From NCBI RefSeq assembly GCF_004331435.1, contig NZ_SJKA01000010.1, forward strand, positions 186,001 to 250,000: 64,000 nt of DNA, written 5' to 3'. Below are positions 1-8,017 of the stretch, in pieces. The DNA is from Kribbella sindirgiensis (lineage in GTDB: Bacteria > Actinomycetota > Actinomycetes > Propionibacteriales > Kribbellaceae). Below the pieces are notes generated by a model. That model was not told where the DNA came from and ran no database searches. It saw only the letters and a list, made by a program, of their open reading frames with translations. Numbering within the stretch: position 1 is the first letter of the stretch; every line of letters starts with the position of its first letter. A program made the translations under genes and the position numbers.

Positions 1-234
1 GAGGGCTTCGACGCTCAGCGCGAGGAGTGGGAGCGGCAGTACGCCGAGGCCCACACGCGCTGGGAGGCTCACAAGAAGCAGATCGAGGACGCCAAGACGG
101 CGGACGTCGAGGCCGGCGAGGCGTCGACGTACTCCTCCGCGGCTGCCCCGAAGGACGACGCTCCCGTCGAGGGTGCGCTCGCTTCCGACGAGGCACTGCA
201 GGCGCTCCGCGAGAAGCTGACCGGCCAGGGCTGA
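1..234 (+). CDS. rpsA: 30S ribosomal protein S1, C-terminal end (partial)
   Basis: The window opens inside this gene. The visible 77 codons read EGFDAQREEW... and end in ALREKLTGQG, followed by TGA. This is the acidic, flexible C-terminal tail that follows the last S1 RNA-binding domain in actinobacterial S1 proteins. S1 binds mRNA on the 30S subunit and helps start translation. The S1 domains lie outside the window, so identification rests on the tail and on the close coaE gene, a common actinobacterial neighbourhood. It ends just before a strong terminator. Confidence 0.8.
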   Translation, partial: EGFDAQREEWERQYAEAHTRWEAHKKQIEDAKTADVEAGEASTYSSAAAPKDDAPVEGALASDEALQALREKLTGQG

Positions 235-260
235 TCCTGACCCGGTAGGTAGCAGTAACC

Positions 261-290
261 GAGACCCCCGCACTCCGGTGCGGGGGTCTC
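261..290. terminator. Bidirectional hairpin terminator between rpsA and the SARP gene
   Basis: A perfect inverted repeat: a 13-bp stem (GAGACCCCCGCAC with its complement) closes a TCCG loop. It lies between two genes that converge, so it can stop transcription from both sides. There is no long T-run, which is usual in high-GC genomes. Confidence 0.85.
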
Positions 291-296
291 GTGCGT

Positions 297-3056
297 TCAG
301 GCGAGCAGTTCGGTCAGCGTCGCGCGGTTCAGCGTGTCCGAGCCGGGCATTCCGGTCTCGTCGAGGACGTCGAGGGCGAGTTGCCAGTGCCGGCGAGCGC
401 CCGCAGCGTCGTCGCGAAGGTCCAAGGCCTCGCCCAGGTGGGTCAGTGCGCAGACCTCCGACCAGCGGTCGCCGAGATCCCGGCTGAGCTCGAGCGCTTC
501 CGTCGCGATCCGGACGGCGTCGTGATCGCGGCTCCCGATCAATGCGGTGGCCAGAGTGTTGAGAGCGAAGGCCTCGGCGCGTCGCTCGCCTGCGACCCGG
601 TTGAGCTCGACCGACTCGCGTGCTGCCTCGACGGCTTCCAGGTAGCGGCCGGCGAGGAGGAAGGTCTCGGCGACGTTCGCGTGGTTGCGCGCGACACCGG
701 CTGGGTCGTTCAACGGCTCGAGAACCTCGATCGCCGCACGGTGATGGCGAACGGACGCGTCGGTGTCACCCCAACGGCGGTACAGCCGGCCCAGGTCGGT
801 CAATGCCGACCCCCGGCCGTGGTCGTTGCCGAGCAACTCGAACAACCGGAGCGCCTCGTCCAGGTGCTTGCACGCCCGGTCCAGATCGGACCGGAACAGG
901 TACGCGCGACCGACAGCATGGGCCGTCACCGCCTCGGCATCGCCGTCGCCCGTACGGCGAGCAGCGTCGAGCGCCAGGCACTGGATCTCGAACAGGTCGT
1001 CGAGAGCGCGCAGGTACATGAGGTACGGCCAGAGCGCATGCGCGAGCCGGTACGCCGCCCGGTCGTGCCCCTGCTCGACCGCGGTGCGCACCGCGGCGAC
1101 CAGCCCTTGCCGCTCGTCGGTGAACCACTCAACGGCCTGCCGAGCAGTGTCGAAGACCATCGGCTCGACACCCGCCGCCGGCCGACCGAAGTCCAGGAGC
1201 GGTTCCGACTTCTCCAGTGCGACCTTGCCGTTCAGCGCCGAGTGCGCGTACCAGTCCAGCAACCGTGTCTGCGCGGCATCGCTCTCCGCCGCGTCCTCGA
1301 GCTCCTGCACGAGCCGGACCGAGTACTCAGCCAGCAGATCGTGCAGCTGGTACCTGTCTCCGGGCTGCTCGAGCAGATGCGCGCCGACGAGCTGACCGAG
1401 CGACCGGCGCGTCTCCTCAGGCGGTACGGCGAGCAGCGCGCTGACTGCCTCCAGACTCGTGTCTGGACCCGGGAGCAGTCCGAGTAGGCGAAAAACGCGG
1501 GCCGGTTGCGCGTCGAGTACGTCGTACGACCAGCCGAAGACTGCCCTTAGCGCGCCGTCGGCGTCCTCACCGACGTCCAGCAGCGCCAGCCGGTCCGGAT
1601 GCTGCTCGAGCTCGGCGGACAGCGCCCGTACGCTCCCTGCCGGCTCCCGGGTCAGGCGCTCCGCGGCGATCGCCAGTGCCAACGGCAGGTTGCCGCACAG
1701 TCGCGTGAGCTCGGCCAGCTCCGCCGTGTCGTGGCTGACGTCGTGGGCGGCGAGGATCCGCGTGAGGTACGCCGCCGCGTCGTCCGCACTGAACGGCTCC
1801 AGCGGCACGCGGTGCGCACCTTCCCGGGCTGCGAGCGACCTGAGCTGACTGCGGCTGGTCACCAGCACCAGACCGGACGACCCTGGGATCAGTGGCCGCA
1901 CCTGGTCGGCGTCCCGGGCGTTGTCCAGTACGACGAGCACCTCGCGTCCGGCCAGGACGCTCCGTAGGAGGGCTGCCCGTGTCTGCCGGCCGTCCGGGAT
2001 CTGAGCACCGGACAGGCCCAGACCGCGCAGCAGCAGATCCAGCGCGGTGTCCGGGTCCAATGGCCGGTCGGGCCCGTAGCCCTGCAGGTTCAGGTACAGC
2101 TGGCCGTCCGGGAACCGGTCCGCTGCCTGGTGCGCCCAGTGCAGAGCCAGCGCGGTCTTACCCACTCCGCCTGGGCCGTGCACGGCGATGATCGCCGGAG
2201 CGCCAGACGCCCGCGGAGCTGAGCTCAGACGGTCGAGTTCAGCCAGGGTCGCCGCCCGGCCCGTGAAGCCCCCTGGAGCCGGCGGGAGCTGGCGAGGCGT
2301 CATCGGGGTCCGCGCAGGTGCCAGCGGCCGGGACTGTGTCGCCGCCAGCAGCTGAGCGTGCAGGGCCCGCAGTTGCTCATCAGGATCGGTCCCTAGCTCG
2401 TCAGCGAGCCGTTGACGCAGTTCTTCGTACTGCGTCAACGCATCCGCCGGACGGCCGCACTTGGCGAGCACGGTCAGCAGCCGCAGCCAGAGGGACTCCC
2501 GGAGCGGATAGGCCGCTGCAAGCTCCCGTAGCTCCGGCAACGCCTGCTCGTGTTTCCCTGCGGCGAGATCGAGGTCGAGCCGCCGCTCGATGGCAGACAG
2601 GTACGTCTCGGTCAGCCGAGGCGCCTGGAGTTGGTGGAGCCATTCCGAGTCGACCCCACCGAACGGCTCGCCGCGCCACAGCGCGAGAGCTGCCGTGAGC
2701 CGGTCCCGCTGCTCGCCGGGGTCGTCCAAGCGGCCGGCAGCCTCGGTCAGCTGTCCGAACCGGGACGCATCCACTTGTCCGGGGGCGATTCGCAGCGCAT
2801 AACTGCTGCCGATGCACTCGATGGTTGCCTCCGAGCCGAGCAGCCGACGCAGCCGGAACACCAGCGACTGCACGCTCGGGCGCAGGTTCGCCGGTGGATC
2901 GGCGCCCCAGACCCGGCGGCCGATGGCGTCCACGGTGACCGGCTCCGGCGCCGCGAGCGCGAGCACCGCCAGCAGGGTCCGGGGCCGCCCGGTCAGGCGC
3001 GCGACGGGCTCGCCGTCACGAATCACCTCAACCGGTCCCAGCAGCCGGATCTCCAC
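297..3056 (-). CDS. SARP-family transcriptional regulator with NB-ARC and TPR domains
   Basis: A 919-residue AfsR/DnrI-type regulator starting at GTG. Residues 1-90 form the winged-helix DNA-binding domain (MEIRLLGPVEV start). Residues 95-240 are the bacterial transcriptional activation domain. A P-loop NTPase (NB-ARC) follows, with Walker A GPGGVGKT at 294-301 and LVVLDN as Walker B. The C-terminal third is helical repeats of TPR type. Large SARPs of this layout (AfsR) are ATP-dependent activators of secondary metabolism or development, often controlled by phosphorylation. No biosynthetic cluster is adjacent, so it is probably a global rather than a pathway-specific regulator. It is transcribed away from coaE. 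Confidence 0.9.
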   Translation of the reverse strand: MEIRLLGPVEVIRDGEPVARLTGRPRTLLAVLALAAPEPVTVDAIGRRVWGADPPANLRPSVQSLVFRLRRLLGSEATIECIGSSYALRIAPGQVDASRFGQLTEAAGRLDDPGEQRDRLTAALALWRGEPFGGVDSEWLHQLQAPRLTETYLSAIERRLDLDLAAGKHEQALPELRELAAAYPLRESLWLRLLTVLAKCGRPADALTQYEELRQRLADELGTDPDEQLRALHAQLLAATQSRPLAPARTPMTPRQLPPAPGGFTGRAATLAELDRLSSAPRASGAPAIIAVHGPGGVGKTALALHWAHQAADRFPDGQLYLNLQGYGPDRPLDPDTALDLLLRGLGLSGAQIPDGRQTRAALLRSVLAGREVLVVLDNARDADQVRPLIPGSSGLVLVTSRSQLRSLAAREGAHRVPLEPFSADDAAAYLTRILAAHDVSHDTAELAELTRLCGNLPLALAIAAERLTREPAGSVRALSAELEQHPDRLALLDVGEDADGALRAVFGWSYDVLDAQPARVFRLLGLLPGPDTSLEAVSALLAVPPEETRRSLGQLVGAHLLEQPGDRYQLHDLLAEYSVRLVQELEDAAESDAAQTRLLDWYAHSALNGKVALEKSEPLLDFGRPAAGVEPMVFDTARQAVEWFTDERQGLVAAVRTAVEQGHDRAAYRLAHALWPYLMYLRALDDLFEIQCLALDAARRTGDGDAEAVTAHAVGRAYLFRSDLDRACKHLDEALRLFELLGNDHGRGSALTDLGRLYRRWGDTDASVRHHRAAIEVLEPLNDPAGVARNHANVAETFLLAGRYLEAVEAARESVELNRVAGERRAEAFALNTLATALIGSRDHDAVRIATEALELSRDLGDRWSEVCALTHLGEALDLRDDAAGARRHWQLALDVLDETGMPGSDTLNRATLTELLA

Positions 3057-3142
3057 GCCGTGCCCCCTCGGTAGCCTGCTCCTTCGATTGTCCGGCCCGG
3101 ACGGCTCAACCGCCGCCCGAACAGGGTCGGTAGGCTGCGACG

Positions 3143-3772
3143 GTGCTGAGAGTGGGCCTGAGAGTGGGACTGACCGGCGGGATCGGTGCGGGGAAGAGTG
3201 CGGTGTCGTCGCGACTGGCCGCGCGGGGCGCCGTCGTGATCGACTCCGACGTACTCGCGCGGGAGGTGGTCGCGCGGGGGACCGACGGTCTCGCCGAGGT
3301 GGTCGCGGCGTTCGGCCCCGGCGTACTGACCGCCGACGGTGAGCTGGACCGGCCGGCGCTCGGGAAGATCGTGTTCGGCGACGAGACCGCCCGGAAGAAG
3401 CTGGAGGCGATCATCCACCCCCGGGTCCGGGCGCGGGCGGCCGAGATCGAGGCCGGCGCGGCGGCGGACGCGATCGTGGTGCACGACATCCCGCTGCTGG
3501 TCGAGACCGGTCAGGCGGACAAGTTCGACCTGGTACTGGTGGTCGACGTACCGGTCGACGTCCAGGTCGAGCGGCTGACGACACAGCGCGGAATGCCTGA
3601 CGAGGAAGCGAAACGGCGGATCGCGAGCCAGGCGTCCCGGGACGAGCGGCTCGCGGTAGCGGATGTTGTGGTCGGCAACGCGGGCAGCCTGGCCGACCTG
3701 GATCGCCGAGTGGACGAGGTGTGGGCCACACTCAAAGACCGCCAAGGCCACGGTCCGGACACGAAAAGGTGA
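3143..3772 (+). CDS. coaE: Dephospho-CoA kinase
   Basis: Catalyses the last step of coenzyme A synthesis, phosphorylating the 3'-hydroxyl of dephospho-CoA with ATP. The P-loop GLTGGIGAGKS is at the N-terminus, followed by the DSD substrate motif (VVIDSDVLAREVV) and HDIPLLVETG of the CoA domain. At 209 residues it is full length. The start region holds a 12-base tandem duplication (ctgagagtgggc/ctgagagtggga), giving LRVGLRVG before the P-loop. The first GTG (3143) is used here, but an internal GTG would give the more typical N-terminus. rpsA-coaE-uvrB proximity is common in actinobacteria. Confidence 0.93.
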   Translation: MLRVGLRVGLTGGIGAGKSAVSSRLAARGAVVIDSDVLAREVVARGTDGLAEVVAAFGPGVLTADGELDRPALGKIVFGDETARKKLEAIIHPRVRARAAEIEAGAAADAIVVHDIPLLVETGQADKFDLVLVVDVPVDVQVERLTTQRGMPDEEAKRRIASQASRDERLAVADVVVGNAGSLADLDRRVDEVWATLKDRQGHGPDTKR

Positions 3773-3904
3773 CCCTTGCGCGGGAAATGATGCATCCGGG
3801 ACCGCCTGTACGAGAATCTGTCCCGGTTCGGCCCGCCTGTACAGGGCCGGACACGGTCGGCGCACCCCCGCGCCGGTCCGGACGTCCGACGTTGGGAGGA
3901 TGGC

Positions 3905-5110
3905 GTGGTTTGCCCGCGCTGCAGCTCTGACGTCCCCGAGGTGTCGCACTTTTGCCATCACTGTGGCAACGACATGCGCACCGGGGACTCCGAGCGGAAG
4001 AACGCGTACGCCGCCAGGCCGGACGAGGCCGTGGCCTCGTTCAAGCTGGTCTCGACCATCATGCCGCAGGGGTCCGGCAAGCAGCCGTACACCTACAAGG
4101 TCGCGCTCGGCATCGCCCTGCTGCTGACCGTGGTGACGGCCGCGCTCGGCGCGCTGCCGGTGGCGATCATGATCGCCGCCTTCGCGATCCCGATCGTCTA
4201 CATCATCTACTTGTACGACGTGAACCTCTGGGAGGACGAGCCGATCCCGGTGGTCGCCGCGGCCTTCGTGCTGACCGGCGTGCTCGCGGCGGTCTTCACC
4301 TGGATCTGGTCGGACAAGATCGGGCTGTCGATCGCCACGATCGGCGAGGACCGCTCCGGACCGTCGCTGCGGGACCTGCTGATCGTGCTGCTGCTGGTGC
4401 CGGTCGTGTCGGAGCTGATCCGGCAGATCGGCCCGCTCTACCTCGCCTCGCGGCCCCGGTACGACGACCTCATGGACGGCTTCACGTTCGGTGTGGTGGC
4501 CGGTGTCGGCTACGCGTGCTTCGAGACGCTGGTGCTGCACTGGGGCTGGATCAGCGGCGGCTTCGCCGGTCCGGGCAGCAGTGCCGGGACCTGGATCTCG
4601 ATCGTCGTGCTGCACGGCTTCATCAAGCCGCTGGTGTACGGCTCGGCGACCGGTCTCGCGGGTGCGGAGTTCTCCGGCCTCGGCGAGAAGTACGACGGTT
4701 TCACGCCGCGCTGGGTCGGCGCCCTGCTGCAGGCGATGGTGGTGAACGCGCTGTTCCAGGGGGGGATCTACCTGCTCGGCTTCGTCGGCGGCCGCGGCTC
4801 GACGATCGGCGCGATCCTCGGTGTCGTCTGGGGTCTGTTGCTGCTCGGCGCGCTGATCATCCGGGTCCGGACCGTGCTCCACAAGGGCCTCCTGGAGGCT
4901 GCGCTGGAGTCGGCGGCCCGGGGCGGTTCCAACCACGCGTCCGGCGATCTGGCGTTCTGCTCGCGTTGTGAGATGCCGCTGCTGCCGCACTCCGACTTCT
5001 GCTCGGCCTGCGGTAACTCGGTGCGATCCGTACCGAAGTCCGCCCGCGGAGTGACAGCGGCCACGGGTGCCAGTGGGTACGAAGCGACGACTGGGGAGAC
5101 GCAGGCATGA
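3905..5110 (+). CDS. Zinc-ribbon PrsW-like polytopic membrane protein
   Basis: A 401-residue protein with a GTG start behind GGGAGGA. An N-terminal zinc ribbon (CPRC...CHHC, residues 3-20) precedes about eight membrane segments (65-320). A second zinc ribbon (CSRC...CSAC) lies near the C-terminus. The membrane core resembles the PrsW family of intramembrane metalloproteases (NLWEDEPIPVV at 107-117, then SELIRQ, GYACFE and VLHGF). In PrsW the first motif is EExxK. Here it reads S169-E170-L-I-R, so one glutamate is missing, while E207 and H237 remain. It could be a divergent protease or a non-catalytic relative. Its stop overlaps the next start (ATGA), so it heads a four-gene operon. Confidence 0.75.
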   Translation: MVCPRCSSDVPEVSHFCHHCGNDMRTGDSERKNAYAARPDEAVASFKLVSTIMPQGSGKQPYTYKVALGIALLLTVVTAALGALPVAIMIAAFAIPIVYIIYLYDVNLWEDEPIPVVAAAFVLTGVLAAVFTWIWSDKIGLSIATIGEDRSGPSLRDLLIVLLLVPVVSELIRQIGPLYLASRPRYDDLMDGFTFGVVAGVGYACFETLVLHWGWISGGFAGPGSSAGTWISIVVLHGFIKPLVYGSATGLAGAEFSGLGEKYDGFTPRWVGALLQAMVVNALFQGGIYLLGFVGGRGSTIGAILGVVWGLLLLGALIIRVRTVLHKGLLEAALESAARGGSNHASGDLAFCSRCEMPLLPHSDFCSACGNSVRSVPKSARGVTAATGASGYEATTGETQA

Positions 5111-6171
5111 GCAACCAGCAGCCGCCGTACGGCGGTCAGGGCCAGGGCGGTCAAGGCGGACAGCCGCCGTACGGCGGTCAGCCGGGTCAGCAGCCGGGCC
5201 ATGGCCAGCAGCCGGGCCAGCCGGGCCAGCAGCCCGGTTACGGCCAGCAGCCGGGTCAGCAGCCTGGTTACGGGCAGCAGCCGCAGCAGCCTGGGTACGG
5301 CCAGCAGGCGCCGTACCCACAGCAGCAACCGCAGCAGGGCTACCCGGGTCAGCAGCAGGGGTACCCCGGCCAGCAGCAGGGCTTCCCCGGGCAGCAGCCT
5401 CAGTACGGCGGCCAGCAGTGGAACCAGCCGCCGCGTAGTGGCGGTGGTGGCAGCAGCAAGACCCTGCTGATCGCCGGCGGTGCGTTCGCGGTCGTGGCGA
5501 TCATCGGTGTCGTCCTCGCCCTGGTCTTCAGGGGTGGCGACGACGAGCAGGCCGACCCGACCCCGACGCCGACGTCTGCGCCGACCTCGCAGCCGACCGA
5601 GGAACCCACGGCTGAGCCCACCGACTCGCCGACCACGGAGCCGACCGAAGAGCCCACGGGAGAGCCCACCACCTCGCCGACCAACGAGCCGACCACGGAG
5701 CCGAACGGCGGCGACGAGGGCATCGAGGTCGCCGAGGGCGTCTACGTGAAGCCGCAGACGGGGTACATCCGCAAGAGCGTCGACGGGTTCAAGGGCGTCG
5801 TTCTGGTCAAGCAGGGCGAGGGCGTCTTCATGGTCCAGGCCGCGAAGGTGTCCGGTACCAGCGCGGCGGCACTGCTGCCGCAGGTCCTCAAGACCGACAC
5901 CAAGAGCCTGTCCTCGGTCAAGACCGGCCAGGTCAAGACGACGACCCCAGGGCCGGACGACAAGACCCCGGTCAAGGTCCTGCTCACCCAGTCGTACTCC
6001 GGCATGCAGAGCAGCCAGAGCGGCAGCCTCGCGGTCGTCGGGTTCGTCGCCGTGGTGGAGCGGGAGGACGGCGTGTTCACCGTCGCCAGGGCGTACGGAC
6101 GCAAGGACAAGCTCTCGACGCTCGATCCGGACACCACGGCCATGCTGAAGTCGGTGCTGCAGAGTCAGTGA
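5107..6171 (+). CDS. Single-pass membrane protein with Q/G/P-rich cytoplasmic tail and PT-rich stalk
   Basis: A 354-residue protein of unknown function. Residues 1-115 are a low-complexity tail of repeated PGQQPGYGQQ units. One hydrophobic segment follows (about 120-142: TLLIAGGAFAVVAIIGVVLA). Next is a PTxEPT-rich spacer (145-205) and a folded C-terminal domain of about 150 residues with no cysteine. With no signal peptide and a basic/neutral N-terminus, the tail is predicted cytoplasmic and the C-domain outside. It is translationally coupled at both ends (ATGA with the PrsW-like gene, GTGA with the next). The same layout recurs in the next two proteins, which suggests one extracytoplasmic family. 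Confidence 0.75.
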   Translation: MSNQQPPYGGQGQGGQGGQPPYGGQPGQQPGHGQQPGQPGQQPGYGQQPGQQPGYGQQPQQPGYGQQAPYPQQQPQQGYPGQQQGYPGQQQGFPGQQPQYGGQQWNQPPRSGGGGSSKTLLIAGGAFAVVAIIGVVLALVFRGGDDEQADPTPTPTSAPTSQPTEEPTAEPTDSPTTEPTEEPTGEPTTSPTNEPTTEPNGGDEGIEVAEGVYVKPQTGYIRKSVDGFKGVVLVKQGEGVFMVQAAKVSGTSAAALLPQVLKTDTKSLSSVKTGQVKTTTPGPDDKTPVKVLLTQSYSGMQSSQSGSLAVVGFVAVVEREDGVFTVARAYGRKDKLSTLDPDTTAMLKSVLQSQ

Positions 6172-7082
6172 GCGGAAAGCGCGACAAGGGGACCGGCGGC
6201 AATCCTTGGGTCAACAAGACCGGACCGGACCCGGACGAGACCGACGAGCGGGAGGAACAGCTCCCGCCGTCGCCGTGGAACCTCGAGGTGACGCCACCGT
6301 CCCCCTGGGGTGACAGCGGCACGCCCGGGCCGGGTCCTGGACCTGGCCCGGGCGCCGGCCCGTCGACGCAGACGTCGTCGGCGTGGGGCGACAAGGTCGG
6401 TCCGCCGTCGCTGCGGCGCCCGCCGCCGGAGAAGAAGCGGTTCTCGGTCCCGCCGTTGCTGATCCCGATCGGCGCCGGCCTGCTCGTGGTCGCGCTGGTC
6501 GCGGTCGTGCTCGTGGCGCTGTCCGGCGGTGACAAGAAGGCCGAGCAGGGCCAGTCGCCGAGTCCGCCGGCCAGTACGCCGACCGCGCCGGTCTCGTCGT
6601 ACCAGCCGCCGCCGAACGCGCTCGCTGTCGGGTTCGGCGTCACCCTCGTCCCGGCCCAGGGGTGGGCCACGGTCACCTGGGAGAAGAGCGGCAAGCAGGT
6701 CGCTGTCTACCCGCCGGGTGTGACACCGGCCCCGAACGCCGAGGCGAGGACGTTCTTCTGGGTCCGGCAGAAGCAGAACGTGACCGCGAACGCCTACCTG
6801 CTCGGGATCGTCGAGGGCGAGATCGAGAACGAGGTCGCGCAGCTCGGCAACGTACGGAACCTGCCGTGCCCGAAGGACGTCTTGGTGGAGTGCGTCGCGA
6901 TCGACTACACCTCGACGGCGAAGGTGAACGGCGAGGACGTCAAGGTCAAGGGCTTCGTCGAGGCGTACCGGCGCAAGGACAACGTGGTCACCGCGCTGGA
7001 CTTCCGGACCCGGGTCGACTTCGCCCCGAAGGCCGAGGCGGACGCCGCGACCATGAAGAAGTCCGTGATCGACAGTCTGTGA
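6168..7082 (+). CDS. Single-pass membrane protein, second of three paralogue-like genes
   Basis: 304 residues from a GTG that overlaps the previous stop. A Gly/Pro-rich hydrophilic tail (1-90) is followed by one membrane helix (LLIPIGAGLLVVALVAVVLVAL, two stretches around 97-120) and an S/P-rich linker. The C-terminal domain of about 165 residues has FFWVRQ, a cysteine pair (PCPKDVLVEC) and VKGFVEAY. The cysteines could form a disulphide outside the cell. The WVRQ and GFV-AY motifs recur in the next protein, so the two C-domains are homologous. Function unknown; the operon context with a PrsW-like protein is the only clue. Confidence 0.75.
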   Translation: MSGKRDKGTGGNPWVNKTGPDPDETDEREEQLPPSPWNLEVTPPSPWGDSGTPGPGPGPGPGAGPSTQTSSAWGDKVGPPSLRRPPPEKKRFSVPPLLIPIGAGLLVVALVAVVLVALSGGDKKAEQGQSPSPPASTPTAPVSSYQPPPNALAVGFGVTLVPAQGWATVTWEKSGKQVAVYPPGVTPAPNAEARTFFWVRQKQNVTANAYLLGIVEGEIENEVAQLGNVRNLPCPKDVLVECVAIDYTSTAKVNGEDVKVKGFVEAYRRKDNVVTALDFRTRVDFAPKAEADAATMKKSVIDSL

Positions 7083-7113
7083 CGGATCCCCAGAACACCT
7101 GCGAGGAACAGTT

Positions 7114-7971
7114 ATGAGTCAGCAGTACGGTCCACCGCCGGGCCCGCCGCCGGCACCCGCTCCCGGCGGCTGGGGCACCGGGCAGCAGGGCCAGCAGGGC
7201 CAGCAGGGTCAGCAAGGACCGCAGGGACCGCCCGCGCAGCAGGGCGGCTTCGGCGGTGGTGGCGCCGGCGGCTGGGGCCCGGGGCCGGGACGGCTGAGCC
7301 GTCCGCCGAAGCCGAACCGGACGCCGTGGATCATCATGGCCGGCGCGGTCGTCGCGGTGCTGCTGGTCGCGGTCGGCGTCGTGCTGCTGGTGAACGGCAA
7401 GGACGAGGACACGCCGACCGCCACGGAGCAGACACCGGGCATCGGCCGCACGATGTACACGCCGTCGCCGACACCAACCCCGAACGACTCCAAGGGGCCG
7501 AACGACGTCGGCGTCGAGGTCGGCTGGGGTATCTGGTTCACGCCGTCCAAGGGCTGGCTGCCGGACTGGGACAAGTCCCGGAGCGGGAAGAACTACATCC
7601 TGCAGCAGTTCAACGCCCGCGGGCTGATCGACGGGTACTACTGGGTCCGTCAGACCGAGCTGTACGACGCGAAGGGCTTCGCCGAGCACCTGGTCGACGT
7701 CGAGTCGAACGGCATGGAGGGCGTCCGGATCGGCAAGGGCACCACCTGCAAGCCGGCGAACCCGAACATCAAGGCCTGCTACGCGGTGTCCTACACCGGC
7801 GCCTGGGTCGCGAAGAACGGCAAGAAGGTCGCGATGCAGGGCTTCGTCACCGCCTACCAGGACCAGTTCGACCGCACTACGGCGACCGACGCGGCCCTCG
7901 AGACCCGCGTCTACGCGCGCCGCGTGAACGAGCTGATCTACATGAACAACAGCGTCGTGAAAAGCTTCTGA
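7114..7971 (+). CDS. Single-pass membrane protein, third of three paralogue-like genes
   Basis: 285 residues, starting 31 bases after the previous stop behind GCGAGGAACAG. The tail has PPPGPPPAPAPGG and GQQGQQG repeats up to residue 65. One helix (WIIMAGAVVAVLLVAVGVVLL, two pieces around 71-92) is followed by a short TPSPTPTP linker and a C-domain with GWGIWFTPSKGWLPDW, YYWVRQ, a cysteine pair (TCKPANPNIKAC) and MQGFVTAY. It is clearly related to the preceding protein. The gene ends 46 bases before uvrB, with no obvious terminator between. Function unknown. Confidence 0.75.
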   Translation: MSQQYGPPPGPPPAPAPGGWGTGQQGQQGQQGQQGPQGPPAQQGGFGGGGAGGWGPGPGRLSRPPKPNRTPWIIMAGAVVAVLLVAVGVVLLVNGKDEDTPTATEQTPGIGRTMYTPSPTPTPNDSKGPNDVGVEVGWGIWFTPSKGWLPDWDKSRSGKNYILQQFNARGLIDGYYWVRQTELYDAKGFAEHLVDVESNGMEGVRIGKGTTCKPANPNIKACYAVSYTGAWVAKNGKKVAMQGFVTAYQDQFDRTTATDAALETRVYARRVNELIYMNNSVVKSF

Positions 7972-8017
7972 CCTGCGGTTTTAGAAACTGTCGGCGGGCG
8001 GCCGTACGGTGGAGGGC

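Noticed and set aside
3023..5320. A 765-codon open frame on the minus strand opposite coaE and the PrsW-like gene
   Set aside because: Its translation is Arg/Asp/His/Gln-rich with no domain. It mirrors the codon bias of real genes on the other strand.
5107..5430. Repeated CAGCAGCCGGG units as a CRISPR or satellite
   Set aside because: They are codons of a Q/G/P-rich protein tail in frame; spacers are absent.
8009..8017. Earlier GTG start for uvrB
   Set aside because: ATG 8018 gives the N-terminus seen in other actinobacterial UvrB proteins.
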